From: Roseibium sp. TrichSKD4
GTDB lineage: Bacteria; Pseudomonadota; Alphaproteobacteria; Rhizobiales; Stappiaceae
Length of the DNA: 64,000 nt
Reading direction: 5' to 3'
NCBI RefSeq assembly: GCF_000148725.1
Contig: NZ_GL476320.1
Coordinates: forward strand, 885,175 to 949,174
The notes below the pieces were generated by a model. It made no database searches, was not told the DNA's origin, and worked only from the letters and a program-made list of their open reading frames with translations. The position numbers and the translations under genes are program-made. This document shows positions 45,844-55,871 of this stretch, piece by piece. Each line of letters begins with the position of its first letter. Within the stretch, counting starts at the first letter, position 1.

Positions 45844-47779
45844 CACGTAGCTCCTTGTTCATGGGAAAGAGGCAACTGACACCGCGGGTTTCATTCGCCA
45901 TTTCAAGTTCAATCAGACCAACTCGACAGGCAGTTTGCACGCGCGGGCAGCGGTCTGCGAAGGCGCAGCCATCGGGGAGGTTGTTCACAACGGGTGGGCG
46001 GCCTTCAATGGCATCTGTTCGCCGCTCTGGTTGACCAAGAACCGGCACACAGTCAATCAGCTTGGCAGTGTACGGATGCTGTGGATTGGCCAGCACTTCG
46101 GCAGTTACACCAGTTTCAACAATGCGTCCGGCATACATAACCGCAACGCGGTCACAAAGTGCTGACACAACACCGAAATCGTGGGTGATGAACAAGATGG
46201 CTGCATCCCGCTCGCGCCGCAGCCCGTTCATCAAAGTGAGGATCTGGGACTGAACGGTCACATCAAGCGCGGTTGTGGGTTCATCGGCAATCAGAACATT
46301 CGCATCATTGGCAAGTGCCATCGCGATGCAAACACGTTGTCGCATGCCGCCGGAAAGCTCATGCGGGTAAGCCGATAGACGCTCTGGTGCATTTGGAATT
46401 CGAACCAGCGACAGAAGTTCGATTGCTTTTTCTTTTGCTTCGGATCCGCTGAGTGGCTGGTGGGCCTGAATGGCCTCGATTAACTGGTCTCCAACAGTAA
46501 ACAGCGGATGTAGGGTGGATAGGGGGTCTTGAAACACATAGGCGACCGATCCACCGCGCAGGTCGCGAACTCTTTTGTCACTCGCGCCAAAAAGATCTTC
46601 ACCGTTCAGATAGGCCGCGCCACCAACTATGCGGCCTGGTGGAGTTGGTACAAGTCCCATCACCGACATGGCTGTAACTGATTTTCCGGAACCGGATTCA
46701 CCGATAATTCCAATGCATTCGCCTTTTTTCAGATGAAGGTCAACGCCGCCGACCGCCTTGTAAACCGAGCCGCCAATTTGAAACTCTGTCCGCATGTCGC
46801 GAACGTCCAGGACGCCGGGTTCAAGAGACGGCGGAGGGATGTCTTTCGGGTCTCTGATGACCTTGGTCCGGGCAACCGGGCGCGTGAGAGATCCGGCGCG
46901 CAGGCGTGGATCGAGAATATCGCGGATGCCATCGCCCAAAAGGTTGATGCTCATCACGAGTGCGAAAATCATCAATCCGGGAATGATGGAGACATGGGGT
47001 GCCGTGAATAGGATCTTGCGGCCTTCTCCGAGCATGGAGCCAAGATCGGCCTGAGGCGGCTGTGCACCGAGTCCAAGAAATGAAAGCCCCGCCGTTTCCA
47101 GCACCATCCAGCCAACCGTTGTCGACATGGTGATAACGATCACAGGCAGGACATTTGGCAGGATTTCAATGAACAGGATTTGGGGTGGAGATTTTCCGGC
47201 AAGTCTGGCTGCGTCGACAAACTCGCGCCGGGAGAGACCGAGCGTGATGCCACGGATGTTTCGAGCGAAAAACGGTATATTGACCAAGGCAATCGCGTAG
47301 AGCGCATTTAAGAGGCCGGGGCCCAACACTGCGACAATCGCAAGCGCCAGAAGGATGTAGGGAAAGGCCATGACCATGTCGATGCCGCGCATGATCAAGG
47401 TATCAACACGCCCGCCTGCATAGCCAGCGACAAGACCGAGCAGCGATCCAAAGAATGCGGCAATGACGGTGGCGGACAGGCCAACGGCAAGTGAGACGCG
47501 TGTTCCCCAGATCAACCGGGAGAGAAGATCACGCCCCAGATGGTCCGTGCCGAGCAGATGGCCGTCAGAGAAAACAGGCATAAGCCGGTTTGCTGGAGCT
47601 GTCACATCCGGATCAGGCAGTGGCAGGAGCGGGGCTGCCAAGGCCGTTAGACAGATGAGTGCCAGAATGACAAGGCCGACGGTGGCCAAGGTATTGTTGA
47701 ATAAAAGAGCCAGAGTGCTCGGTCGGCCGGCTGGTTTCTTTTTCGCCTTTACTGGCGCGGTCATGGTTGCGTCAGTCAT
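45827..47779 (-). CDS. Fused peptide ABC permease and ATPase (DppC-DppD)
   Basis: 650 residues joining two usually separate proteins. Residues ~1-300 are a DppC-type permease (N-terminal helix, HLLGTDHLGRDLLSRLIWGTR, loop GLSRREFVDAARLAGKSP). From ~320 an ATPase follows: GIIGESGSGKS, LSGGMRQRVCIAMALA, VLIADEPTTALD and the Cys-containing CAFADRCPRVQTAC tail. The linker VIRDPKDIPPPSLEPG is proline-rich. No stop or frameshift lies at the junction, so the fusion is real in this sequence. Overlaps dppB by ATGA. Confidence 0.92.
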   Translation of the reverse strand: MTDATMTAPVKAKKKPAGRPSTLALLFNNTLATVGLVILALICLTALAAPLLPLPDPDVTAPANRLMPVFSDGHLLGTDHLGRDLLSRLIWGTRVSLAVGLSATVIAAFFGSLLGLVAGYAGGRVDTLIMRGIDMVMAFPYILLALAIVAVLGPGLLNALYAIALVNIPFFARNIRGITLGLSRREFVDAARLAGKSPPQILFIEILPNVLPVIVITMSTTVGWMVLETAGLSFLGLGAQPPQADLGSMLGEGRKILFTAPHVSIIPGLMIFALVMSINLLGDGIRDILDPRLRAGSLTRPVARTKVIRDPKDIPPPSLEPGVLDVRDMRTEFQIGGSVYKAVGGVDLHLKKGECIGIIGESGSGKSVTAMSVMGLVPTPPGRIVGGAAYLNGEDLFGASDKRVRDLRGGSVAYVFQDPLSTLHPLFTVGDQLIEAIQAHQPLSGSEAKEKAIELLSLVRIPNAPERLSAYPHELSGGMRQRVCIAMALANDANVLIADEPTTALDVTVQSQILTLMNGLRRERDAAILFITHDFGVVSALCDRVAVMYAGRIVETGVTAEVLANPQHPYTAKLIDCVPVLGQPERRTDAIEGRPPVVNNLPDGCAFADRCPRVQTACRVGLIELEMANETRGVSCLFPMNKELRDDQAS

Positions 47780-48723
47780 CAGCGAAGCCTCGGGTCAAGC
47801 ATTGTCTGGACCACATCGGCGGCCAGATTAAAGAGCACATAAGCACTGGCAACGACGAGAACGCCGCCTTGCACCAACAACAAGTCGCGGGTGGAGATTG
47901 CTTTCACCAGCATTGAGCCGATGCCCGGCCACTGAAACACTGTTTCGATATAGACCGCACCGCCGATCACGAACCCTGCCTGAATGCCGATAACGGGCAC
48001 GATGCTGACAAGTGCGGATTTGAACGCGTGTTTATAGATGACCTTGCGCTCGGAAAGCCCCTTGGCACGGGCTGTGCGGATGTAATCCTGCCGAAGCACT
48101 TCCAGCATGGCTGTTCGGGTAAGGCGAGCGATGACGCCCGTTGCGACAACCGAAAGTGTGAAGGCAGGCAAGGCGAGGTGGTGCAGAAGATCCTTCAGGT
48201 CGCCGCCACCATAAATCGCGTACATGCCAGAGGCGGGAAACAGGCGAAGATTGACTGCAAAAATCAGGATAAGAAGCAAACCCAGCCAGAAAGACGGCCT
48301 TGAAATGCCAACGAGGACAAGAAGCGTGATGGCCTTGTCGGCAAGGCCGTATTGTCTAACGGCGGAAACGACACCGGCCAGAAGGCCGAGAATAGAGCAG
48401 AGGAGGAGGGCTGTGCCCGCCAGAATGAGCGTTGCGGTAAATCGTTCCAACACTTCATCCAGAACTGGACGGTTTAATGTATAAGAGCGGCCGAGGTCGC
48501 CTTTAAACAGGTTGCCGATCCATATGACGTATTGTTCAAACAATGTCTTGTCGAGGCCAAGGTCCTTGTTGAGCTTGGCCACGTTTTCCGGGGTGGCATA
48601 AGAACCCAAAATGGCCGTCGCGGGATCGCCCGGGATCATCGCCATGATCAGAAATACGATGATGGTCAGCCCGAACAGGACCGGGATTGCGGCAAGCAAT
48701 CGCTTGGCTATGTAAGCCCCCAC
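47779..48723 (-). CDS. Peptide ABC transporter permease (DppB-like)
   Basis: 314 residues, six membrane helices, start GTG at 48723 after GGGAG. Family wording: MIPGDPATAILGSYATPENVAKLNKDLGLD, TRTAMLEVLRQDYIRTARAKGLSERKVIYKHAF (ATPase-contact loop). It pairs with the permease half of the fused protein encoded next. Confidence 0.92.
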   Translation of the reverse strand: MGAYIAKRLLAAIPVLFGLTIIVFLIMAMIPGDPATAILGSYATPENVAKLNKDLGLDKTLFEQYVIWIGNLFKGDLGRSYTLNRPVLDEVLERFTATLILAGTALLLCSILGLLAGVVSAVRQYGLADKAITLLVLVGISRPSFWLGLLLILIFAVNLRLFPASGMYAIYGGGDLKDLLHHLALPAFTLSVVATGVIARLTRTAMLEVLRQDYIRTARAKGLSERKVIYKHAFKSALVSIVPVIGIQAGFVIGGAVYIETVFQWPGIGSMLVKAISTRDLLLVQGGVLVVASAYVLFNLAADVVQTMLDPRLR

Positions 48724-48743
48724 GCCATTTCTCCCTCAAAATA

Positions 48744-48784
48744 CAAAAAGAAACCCTGGCAGAACGATAGCCCCGCCAAGGTTT
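48744..48784 (-). terminator. Terminator-like hairpin between binding protein and permease genes
   Basis: On the minus strand AAACCTTGGC (48784-48775) pairs with GCCAGGGTTT (48760-48751) over 10 bases including a G-U pair, and is followed by CTTTTTG. It sits between the dppA-like gene and dppB, as expected for partial termination that keeps the binding protein more abundant than the membrane parts. Confidence 0.6.
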
Positions 48785-48798
48785 AGACCCAACTTGGA

Positions 48799-50364
48799 TT
48801 ATTGGGGCTTTTTCACGTCCTGAAGCATCAGGAAGAATGACGGTTGAAGTTTGAAGTCTTCAACAGAGGCCTTGGTGACAGCGTTCTGTTTCCAGTTAGC
48901 AACAAAGACCCAAGGCGCATCTTCCTGAACGATCTCCTGCATTTCCTGATAGAGCTTCGCCCGTTCGGCCTGATCTGTGACCTGGCGTGCCTTTTCAAGA
49001 AGCTCATCCACCTTCGGGTTGGAATAGTAGCCGGAGTTGAAGCCACCCTTGTCCGGGAACGCTTCGGTGCGCAATGCAAGGAAGGGTAGCGTATCCGGGT
49101 CGTTTGTCATCCAGGCCATTTCGGCCATGGCTGCCTTGCCTTCCAGGCCGGGGTTCACCTTTCCAAGGAAGGTATTCCACTCATAGGTCTCGATCTTGAC
49201 GTTCATGCCAACAGCCTGAAGGTCCGCCTGAATGGCTGTGCCCATGGCAATCGGGTCAAGCATCCCAGAGCCGCCCTCGGTGATATAGAAGGTGAGCTCT
49301 TCACCATTGTAGCCAGCTTCTTTCAACAGCGCCCTGGCTTTTTCCGGATCATACGGGTAGGGCTCAAGGCCTTCGTTGTATGCCCAGGCAAAGGCAGGCG
49401 GGGTGGGGCCAGCGGCGACATCAGCCGTGCCTTGCAGGATGTTTTCAACCAGCGCAGTCTTGTCGATGGCGTAGTTGGCTGCCTGACGGGCTGCCTTGTT
49501 GTTGAACGGTGCCTCCTTGGCGTTCAGGATCAGGAACCAGACGTGCGGACCTGCTTGTTCGTGAACGGCGAAGGATGCATCGGACTTGAACTGTTGTAGG
49601 CTGTCTGGCGGAACTTCAACCATGATGTCCAAACCGCCAGACAGCATTTCGGCAATCCGGGTGTTGGCATCGGTGATCGGCCGGTAAATCACAGCTTCCA
49701 GATCTGGCGCACCGTCCCAGTAATCGTTGTTTTTGACGGCGACCACTTTGGCATTTGCCTCCCATTCGGCAAACTTGTAGGCACCTGTTCCGGACGGGTT
49801 CCGTCCGAATTCCTTGCCATGCTGCTTGACAGCTTCCGGTGAGACAATCAGGCCTGTTGGGTAAGCCAGATTGGACAGGAAAGGCGCGTATGGCGCGTTC
49901 AACGTAAAGGTTACAGTGTGTTCGTCGTCTGCTTTCAAGTCTTCGACTGATGAGAAGAAGAAGGAGAGTGGAAACGGGCCTGTTTCGTGATAGGGGTGCT
50001 CTTCATCCAGCATGCGCTTGAAATGGAAAACGACACTTTCGGCGTTGAACGCGGACCCATCATGGAAGGTAACACCGTCGCGCAGCTTGAAGGTGTACGT
50101 CTTACCGTCATCGGAGATGGTCCAGCTTTCAGCCAAAGCCGGCTCCACTTCCAGCGTGCCATCCTTGTAACGAACCAGCCCGTCGTAAACATTCATGAGA
50201 ATGCGGAAGTCGTTGACCGCGGTAATAGCATGCGGATCTAGCGACTTTGGTTCAGCGATCTGACCAACGATCAAAACGTTGGGCGGCGTCTGCGCTTCTA
50301 CCTCCGAACCGGGTGCAAAAGCGAGAAAGGCCGAGGCGAGCGCCGCGGCAAGATATCGTTTCAT
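48799..50364 (-). CDS. Peptide ABC transporter substrate-binding protein (DppA-like, SBP family 5)
   Basis: 521 residues with a Sec signal (AAALASAFLAFAPGSEVEA). Family 5 wording: EPKSLDPHAITAVNDFRILMNVYDGLVRY, AESWTISDDGKTYTFKLRDGVTFHDG. First gene of the transporter operon. The neighbouring peptidase-type hydrolase gene (50507) and GntR gene suggest uptake of a peptide or N-carbamoyl/amide compound, but the ligand cannot be read. Confidence 0.9.
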   Translation of the reverse strand: MKRYLAAALASAFLAFAPGSEVEAQTPPNVLIVGQIAEPKSLDPHAITAVNDFRILMNVYDGLVRYKDGTLEVEPALAESWTISDDGKTYTFKLRDGVTFHDGSAFNAESVVFHFKRMLDEEHPYHETGPFPLSFFFSSVEDLKADDEHTVTFTLNAPYAPFLSNLAYPTGLIVSPEAVKQHGKEFGRNPSGTGAYKFAEWEANAKVVAVKNNDYWDGAPDLEAVIYRPITDANTRIAEMLSGGLDIMVEVPPDSLQQFKSDASFAVHEQAGPHVWFLILNAKEAPFNNKAARQAANYAIDKTALVENILQGTADVAAGPTPPAFAWAYNEGLEPYPYDPEKARALLKEAGYNGEELTFYITEGGSGMLDPIAMGTAIQADLQAVGMNVKIETYEWNTFLGKVNPGLEGKAAMAEMAWMTNDPDTLPFLALRTEAFPDKGGFNSGYYSNPKVDELLEKARQVTDQAERAKLYQEMQEIVQEDAPWVFVANWKQNAVTKASVEDFKLQPSFFLMLQDVKKPQ

Positions 50365-50396
50365 TGTGCGTTCCCCTGTTTTTGATGTCTCTAATA

Positions 50397-50406
50397 AATC
50401 ATGATT
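50397..50406. promoter_or_regulatory. Palindrome in the AT-rich divergent promoter region
   Basis: AATCATGATT is a perfect 10-bp palindrome in the AT-rich gap between the dppA-like gene and the M20 hydrolase gene (50365-50506). It could be the site of the GntR regulator encoded at 44045. Weak evidence; short palindromes occur by chance in AT-rich DNA. Confidence 0.35.
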
Positions 50407-50506
50407 AATTGATCTGTCGCAATAATTATTTCATATTGATGATATCGAAGGCGCGTCGCGGTCAACGATCAAGAATATAAGTAATTGAAACATTGGAGGA
50501 AACCAC

Positions 50507-51750
50507 ATGGGCCGGTCTGAGGTGAGAATTGATCTTGAGCGTCTCAAGACACTGCTGGCCGGGGTGAATGCGTTTGGTTTCAATCCGGAAACGGGCGGTT
50601 ATAACCGTTTAGGATTCTCCGATGCACACATGGCCAGTATCGATTGGTTCGAAGGTCAAATGCGTCAGGATGGTCTCATCACAAGCCGGGATGGGGCTGC
50701 CAACCTTTTTGGTCGATACGGCGATGGCAACGGGCCGTCCATCATGATCGGGTCGCATCTTGATACGGTCATTGAAGGGGGCGCATTTGATGGCTCCCTT
50801 GGGGCCTGTGTCGCGCTGGAATGTGTTCGCACAATTAAGGATGCCGGTCTGTCACTCTCGTCACCGATCGAAGTTGTCGCAACCTCAGAAGAAGAAGGGC
50901 GTTTTGGGGGCATGCTCGGGTCGCAGACTATCAGTGGACAGGCGAGCGAGGAGTGGCTTGAGCAAGCGGCTGACGCCAATGGCATCCGCTTGATCGACGC
51001 CATGCGAGAACAGGGGCTGGATGCAGCAGAGATTATGTCGTCGTCACGTTCGCCAGAAAGCGTGAAAGCGTTTCTTGAGCTCCATATCGAGCAAGGGCCT
51101 GTGCTTGAAAAAGAACAGCTTGATATTGGGGTCGCCGATAGAGTGTCCGGGATATGCAATCTGGAATGCGTTTTGACGGGCGTTGCCAACCATTCCGGCA
51201 CGACGCCGATGAATATGCGGGCAGATGCTTTTGCCGGACTTGCGGAAGTCGGTGTGTCGATCCCGCGATTGATTGCCCAATACGGGACAGAATTTAGCCG
51301 GATTACCATCGGAAAGGTGGAGCTGACCCCAAACCATACTCATACGGTGCCGGGGGGGGGGCGGATTTTACAATCATCTTGCGGGACGCCGATGAAGAGG
51401 TGATGCGGCGATTGCGTAAAGAGTTGGAGGCGATCATCAACGATATCGCCGCCAAACATACTCTGGGTTTCAGGGTTCAAGAGCGTAGTTGGTTGTCACC
51501 AGTTCAACTGGACGAAGCGCTGGCAGAACAGTCTTTCGCCAGTGCCAAAGCCCTTGGGTATTCGGTCAAACGCATGCCGTCCGGGGCTGGGCATGATGCC
51601 CAGACGATGCAGGCACTCTGCCCCTCAACACTTGTGTTTATTCCGAGCAGAAACGGCATAAGTCATGCGCCCGAAGAGCACAGCGATTGGGCCGATATTG
51701 AAAAAGGTGCCAATGTCATGCTGCAGACGCTGATATCATTGGCGTCCTGA
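50507..51750 (+). pseudogene. M20 Zn-dependent amidohydrolase (allantoate / N-carbamoyl-amino-acid type) broken at a G10 tract
   Basis: Two frames make one enzyme. The first has GSHLDTVIEGGAFDGSLG, SEEEGRFGG and LHIEQGPVLE; the second has PSGAGHDAQTM and the end. They meet at ten G residues (51352-51361). With eight, the text reads HTVPGGADFTIILRDADEEV, the family's expected path, and the protein is 413 residues, a normal length. The enzyme removes carbamoyl or ureido groups, for instance in pyrimidine, hydantoin or purine breakdown. Good ribosome site (GGAGG) before 50507. Error, decay or slippage switching cannot be told apart here. Confidence 0.85.
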
Positions 51751-51776
51751 AATCAGTTGATGGCTGATCCCTTCGC

Positions 51777-53300
51777 TTAGGTGGTTTCAGGTGCAAATAG
51801 CGCAGCGTATTGCTCACGCAGGATGTTTTTCTGCACCTTACCCATCGTGTTGCGCGGCAGGCTGTCGACAACGATAAGCTTGCGCGGATGTTTGAAACGG
51901 GCAAGGTCTTCTGAAACAGCTGTCTGGATACTATCAAGGTCAGGTTCATGATTGGCTTGAGGCACAATCAGTCCGACGACTGTCTCACCAAAGTCAGCAT
52001 GAGGGACGCCGATCACGGCACTTTCCAATACGCCGGGCTGCTCGTCGAGGATCAGTTCAATTTCCTTTGGGTAGATGTTGTATCCACCTGAAATGATCAG
52101 ATCCTTGTTTCGCCCGACGATGTGGACATAACCATCCTCATCGACTTTGCCGAGGTCGCCGGTGATGAAGAACCCGTCCTGGCGTAGCTCAGCAGCCGTT
52201 TTATCCGGCATTTGCCAATAGCCCTTAAAGACATTTGGGCCACGGACCTCGATCTGCCCAACATCGCCGGCCGGGAGAGATTTGCCGCTTTCCGTGTCTG
52301 TAATTTTCAGCTCAACACCCGGCAAAGGGAAGCCGACAGTCCCGGCACGCCGTTCTCCGTCGTAGGGGTTCGAGGTGTTCATGTTGGTTTCGGTCATACC
52401 ATAGCGCTCAAGAATACGGTGACAGGTTTGTTCTTCAAACCGAACATGCGTTTCAGCGAGAAGCGGAGCGCTGCCGGAGATAAACAGACGCATGTGGCTG
52501 GTCAGTTCTTTTGTGAAGCGATCATCGTCAAGCAATCGGGTATAGAAGGTCGGAACCCCCATCATGGACGTCGCCTGAGGCATGTTGGCGATCATTGCGT
52601 CAAGATCGAATTTGGGTAGGAAGATCATGGACCCGCCGGCGGCGAGCATCACATTGGTTGCGACAAACAGTCCATGCGTGTGGAAAATTGGCAGGGCGTG
52701 CAGAAGAACGTCCGCGTCCGTAAACTTCCAATAGTGAACAAGAGTAACGGCGTTCGAAAGAAGGTTCGCCTGTGTCAGCATCGCGCCTTTGGAGCGACCT
52801 GTTGTGCCGGAGGTGTAAAGAAACGCAGCAAGGTCATCGGCAGTTCGGTCGACAATGTCAAAACTTGTTGGCTCGGTTTTGGCGGCGTCCGTAAGTGAGC
52901 CGGTCCCATCCCCATTTAGCGTTGCCAGTTTGGCCCCAAGGTCTGACGCAATTGGAGTGAGCGCTGCCTCGATGCGAGCATCACAAACTACCAGCTTTGC
53001 GCCGCTGTTTTCGATAAAATACGTCAATTCATCAACGGTATAGGCTGTGTTGAGTGGGAGGAATATGACCCCGGCCTGTACGCAGGCTGCATAAAGAGCG
53101 AGCGCTTCCGCTGATTTTTCGATCTGTGCTGCAAGCCGGTCTCCGGGCACCAGTCCGAATTTACTCAGAGCATGCGCGATTTGAGCGGCCTGGCCCAGAA
53201 AATCGGCATGTGTAAGGGTGGCTCCGCTCGCCAAATGTAAAAACGGCGTGGTCTTACCGGCATGTTTGCCGAACAGCTGATCATAGAGCGGGTTAGCCAT
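51777..53300 (-). CDS. matB: Malonyl-CoA synthetase MatB
   Basis: 507 residues from the ATG at 53300, which overlaps matA by 8 bases; the 25 upstream in-frame codons inside matA are rejected. AMP-binding P-loop FLYTSGTTGRSKGAM, then YGMTETNMNTSNPYDGERRAGTVG and MGKVQKNILREQ, the wording of malonyl-CoA synthetases. It makes malonyl-CoA from malonate, ATP and CoA. Last gene of matPQMAB. Confidence 0.93.
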   Translation of the reverse strand: MANPLYDQLFGKHAGKTTPFLHLASGATLTHADFLGQAAQIAHALSKFGLVPGDRLAAQIEKSAEALALYAACVQAGVIFLPLNTAYTVDELTYFIENSGAKLVVCDARIEAALTPIASDLGAKLATLNGDGTGSLTDAAKTEPTSFDIVDRTADDLAAFLYTSGTTGRSKGAMLTQANLLSNAVTLVHYWKFTDADVLLHALPIFHTHGLFVATNVMLAAGGSMIFLPKFDLDAMIANMPQATSMMGVPTFYTRLLDDDRFTKELTSHMRLFISGSAPLLAETHVRFEEQTCHRILERYGMTETNMNTSNPYDGERRAGTVGFPLPGVELKITDTESGKSLPAGDVGQIEVRGPNVFKGYWQMPDKTAAELRQDGFFITGDLGKVDEDGYVHIVGRNKDLIISGGYNIYPKEIELILDEQPGVLESAVIGVPHADFGETVVGLIVPQANHEPDLDSIQTAVSEDLARFKHPRKLIVVDSLPRNTMGKVQKNILREQYAALFAPETT

Positions 53301-54558
53301 CGTTCGGGCTCCTGTTGAGTAGCTTTTCTGCGGCCGCGCTGAGCGACTTGATATCCGAAGAGGCCGCAATGTCATGGGAGGTGGCGAAGCGTTCGTGGTT
53401 TTGCGAAACCTTCGCCAGATTGTAAAGGTAGTTGACCATCACACCGGCTGATTGCTGTTGACCTTTTGCAGAAAGGTCCGCGTCTGAATGAATCTGATGA
53501 ACCTCTGCGCCGTTGCCAAAATGGAAGCGTGCGACCGGGTCAAGCGGCATTCCATTTTTGCGCTTAGCGGCAATCAAATAATGCGCGGCAAGTGCCTTCA
53601 GGTGTTTAGGATCTTCTGGTGTCGGGCCGAGGTCTTTGCTTTCGATCCAGTTTCGGAAGCGCGGAATAGGTGACAGGGTAACAAAGGTCTTCAGGCCAGG
53701 GAGCTCAAGCGAAAGATCTGCTGCGACCTGTTTGATCAGGGAATTTCCGAAAGAAATGCCTGCCAGTCCCTTTTGGCAGTTTGAGATCGAATAGAACACG
53801 GCTGTGTTAGCATCTTCAGCTGCAATCGGGGCTCGGTCTTCGCTCAAGAGATCCTGTATCGATGACGGCACACCTTTGGTGAGCGCAACTTCAACAAAAA
53901 TCAGGGGTTCGTCCGGCATTGTTGGATGGAAGAAGGCAAAACAACGCCTGTCGACCGGCTGCAGGCGTCGTCTGAGGTCATCCCAGCTGTCGATGGCGTG
54001 CACGGCCTCATAAGCGATGATTTTTTCAAGAATATTGGCCGGGTTTTCCCAGTTGATTGGCCGAAGAACGAGGAAACCCCGGTTGAACCAACTGGCAAAC
54101 AGATGCCTAAAATCGACGTTAAGGGCCTGTAGCGCATCATCGTCTTTGCTGAACCGCAGAAGATCGGCTCGCATGGCGACCAGTGAGCGCGTGGCATCTG
54201 GCACCTGGTTCAGGCGACGGATCAGCTCCTGTCGTTTGGGTTCTGCTGCATTCACCAAGGCTTCATAGCTTGATTTCGTTTGTCCTTGCTCATACGTCTC
54301 CAGCGCCGCGCGTAGGGTCTCTGATGAGACGGCCATATCTTCTGCAAGATGCTGGAAGAAGGCTCGTTTTTCGTCCTCATTTGCCTTTTCATACTTGTCG
54401 AGAATGCTGCATGCGATGGTGCTGCCTGAAACTTCTCCTGCAGCGCCAAGAAGGGCAGCTGTGAGCTCTTCCATCGTTCTGTTGTCTGAGCCGCCGGGCA
54501 GGAAGGTTCCATACCGGCGGTCAAACAAAGAGGAGAGAAGATCTGCAAGTAGCGTCAT
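53293..54558 (-). CDS. matA: Malonyl-CoA decarboxylase MatA
   Basis: 421 residues from the ATG at 54558 (ATGA overlap with matM). MCD-family landmarks: HLFASWFNRGFLVLRPINWENPANILEKIIAYEAVH, RRCFAFFHPTMPDEPLIFVEVALTKG, FYSISNCQKGLAGISFGNSLIKQVA and LSPIPRFRNW. It converts malonyl-CoA from MatB to acetyl-CoA and CO2, so malonate can be used as carbon source. Cytoplasmic. Confidence 0.95.
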   Translation of the reverse strand: MTLLADLLSSLFDRRYGTFLPGGSDNRTMEELTAALLGAAGEVSGSTIACSILDKYEKANEDEKRAFFQHLAEDMAVSSETLRAALETYEQGQTKSSYEALVNAAEPKRQELIRRLNQVPDATRSLVAMRADLLRFSKDDDALQALNVDFRHLFASWFNRGFLVLRPINWENPANILEKIIAYEAVHAIDSWDDLRRRLQPVDRRCFAFFHPTMPDEPLIFVEVALTKGVPSSIQDLLSEDRAPIAAEDANTAVFYSISNCQKGLAGISFGNSLIKQVAADLSLELPGLKTFVTLSPIPRFRNWIESKDLGPTPEDPKHLKALAAHYLIAAKRKNGMPLDPVARFHFGNGAEVHQIHSDADLSAKGQQQSAGVMVNYLYNLAKVSQNHERFATSHDIAASSDIKSLSAAAEKLLNRSPNDG

Positions 54559-55871
54559 ATGGTTGCCCCCATGACAGCGTCTGGCAACCAGGTCGCAAGA
54601 CCGGGAAACAGGCATAGCAGAATGATTGCCAGCACCATGCAGCCGACAAAGGGCAGGGAGCCTTTCAATATGGTCTTCAGCGGAATGTCCGGAGCAATCC
54701 CGTTAATCACATAAAGATTGAGGCCAACCGGCGGCGAAATAAGACCGATTTCCATGTTGATTGTCAGGACGACGGCGAACCAGATCGGATCAAATCCGGC
54801 AGTGGTGATGATTGGCAACAAGATTGGTGCGGCCATCAAGATCACAGCAACGGGTGGCAGAAAGAAACCCGCGATGAGCAGGAAGATGTTCACGGTTCCC
54901 ATGAGAACCCAGCGGTTTACGTCCAGCGTTCCAATCCACTCGGCAATTGCCTGTGTGATGAAGAGTGATGACAGCATGTAGGAAAAGACACCGGCTGCAG
55001 CAATGATGAAAAGGATCATCACGCTTTCCTTGGTGCTATCTCGCAGGACAACCCAAAGGTCCACCGGATTCCAAAGCTTGTAAATCACCATCGCGATGAT
55101 GAGGCACATCAGCGCCCCAACTGCTGCGGTTTCTGACGGGGTCGCGATGCCGCCATACATGGCGTAGAGGACGTCGATGATAATGGCGATGAACGGCAAG
55201 ACGCGCGGCAGAATTTCAAAACGCTCTTTCCACGTGTAACTGCCTGCGCTCAGAACTGATGCCTCCCCGGAGCGCCAAGTGGAATAGAGCGACCACGCCA
55301 TAAACAGCCCAACGAGAAGCAATCCCGGAATAACACCGGCAAGGAACAGCCGTCCTATAGATGTCTCTGTGGCAATTCCATAGACGATCATGGTCACCGA
55401 TGGCGGGATCAAAATGCCGAGGGTTCCACCAGCGGCAATGGAACCGGCAGCAACACCATCTGGGTACCCGCGTTTGCGCATTTCTGGAATGCCCATTTTG
55501 CCAATCGCAGCACAGGTCGCCGGGCTGGAGCCGGACATCGCAGCAAACAAGGCGCAGGCACCCAGATTGGAAACGACCAACCCGCCGGGAACGCGCGCCA
55601 GCCAGCGTTCCAGAGCCTCATATAGGTCGGCCCCTGCACGGGTTGAGGCAATTGAAGCGCCCATGATGATGAACATCGGGATCGAGAACAGGGCAAAGTT
55701 GTCCAGTTTGCCGAAAAGGATTTCCGGCATCAGTTCCAGTGACCGCACTCCGTCAAATGCGATCAGGAACCCTGCGGACACAATCAGTAGACCCAAGGCC
55801 ACCGAGATGCCTGAGAACAGAACGAAAATCGTGGCGAATGCGACCAGCGCACTCAGAAGGAGCGGATCCAT
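54555..55871 (-). CDS. matM: TRAP transporter large membrane subunit MatM (DctM)
   Basis: 438 residues, about a dozen membrane helices, with DctM wording: GASIASTRAGADLYEALERWLARVPGG, AAMSGSSPATCAAIGKMGIPEM, AAGGTLGILIPPSVTMIVYG. It forms the sodium-driven translocation unit. One-base overlap with matQ, ATGA overlap with matA: a tightly coupled operon. Malonate as substrate follows from matA and matB. Confidence 0.92.
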   Translation of the reverse strand: MDPLLLSALVAFATIFVLFSGISVALGLLIVSAGFLIAFDGVRSLELMPEILFGKLDNFALFSIPMFIIMGASIASTRAGADLYEALERWLARVPGGLVVSNLGACALFAAMSGSSPATCAAIGKMGIPEMRKRGYPDGVAAGSIAAGGTLGILIPPSVTMIVYGIATETSIGRLFLAGVIPGLLLVGLFMAWSLYSTWRSGEASVLSAGSYTWKERFEILPRVLPFIAIIIDVLYAMYGGIATPSETAAVGALMCLIIAMVIYKLWNPVDLWVVLRDSTKESVMILFIIAAAGVFSYMLSSLFITQAIAEWIGTLDVNRWVLMGTVNIFLLIAGFFLPPVAVILMAAPILLPIITTAGFDPIWFAVVLTINMEIGLISPPVGLNLYVINGIAPDIPLKTILKGSLPFVGCMVLAIILLCLFPGLATWLPDAVMGATI

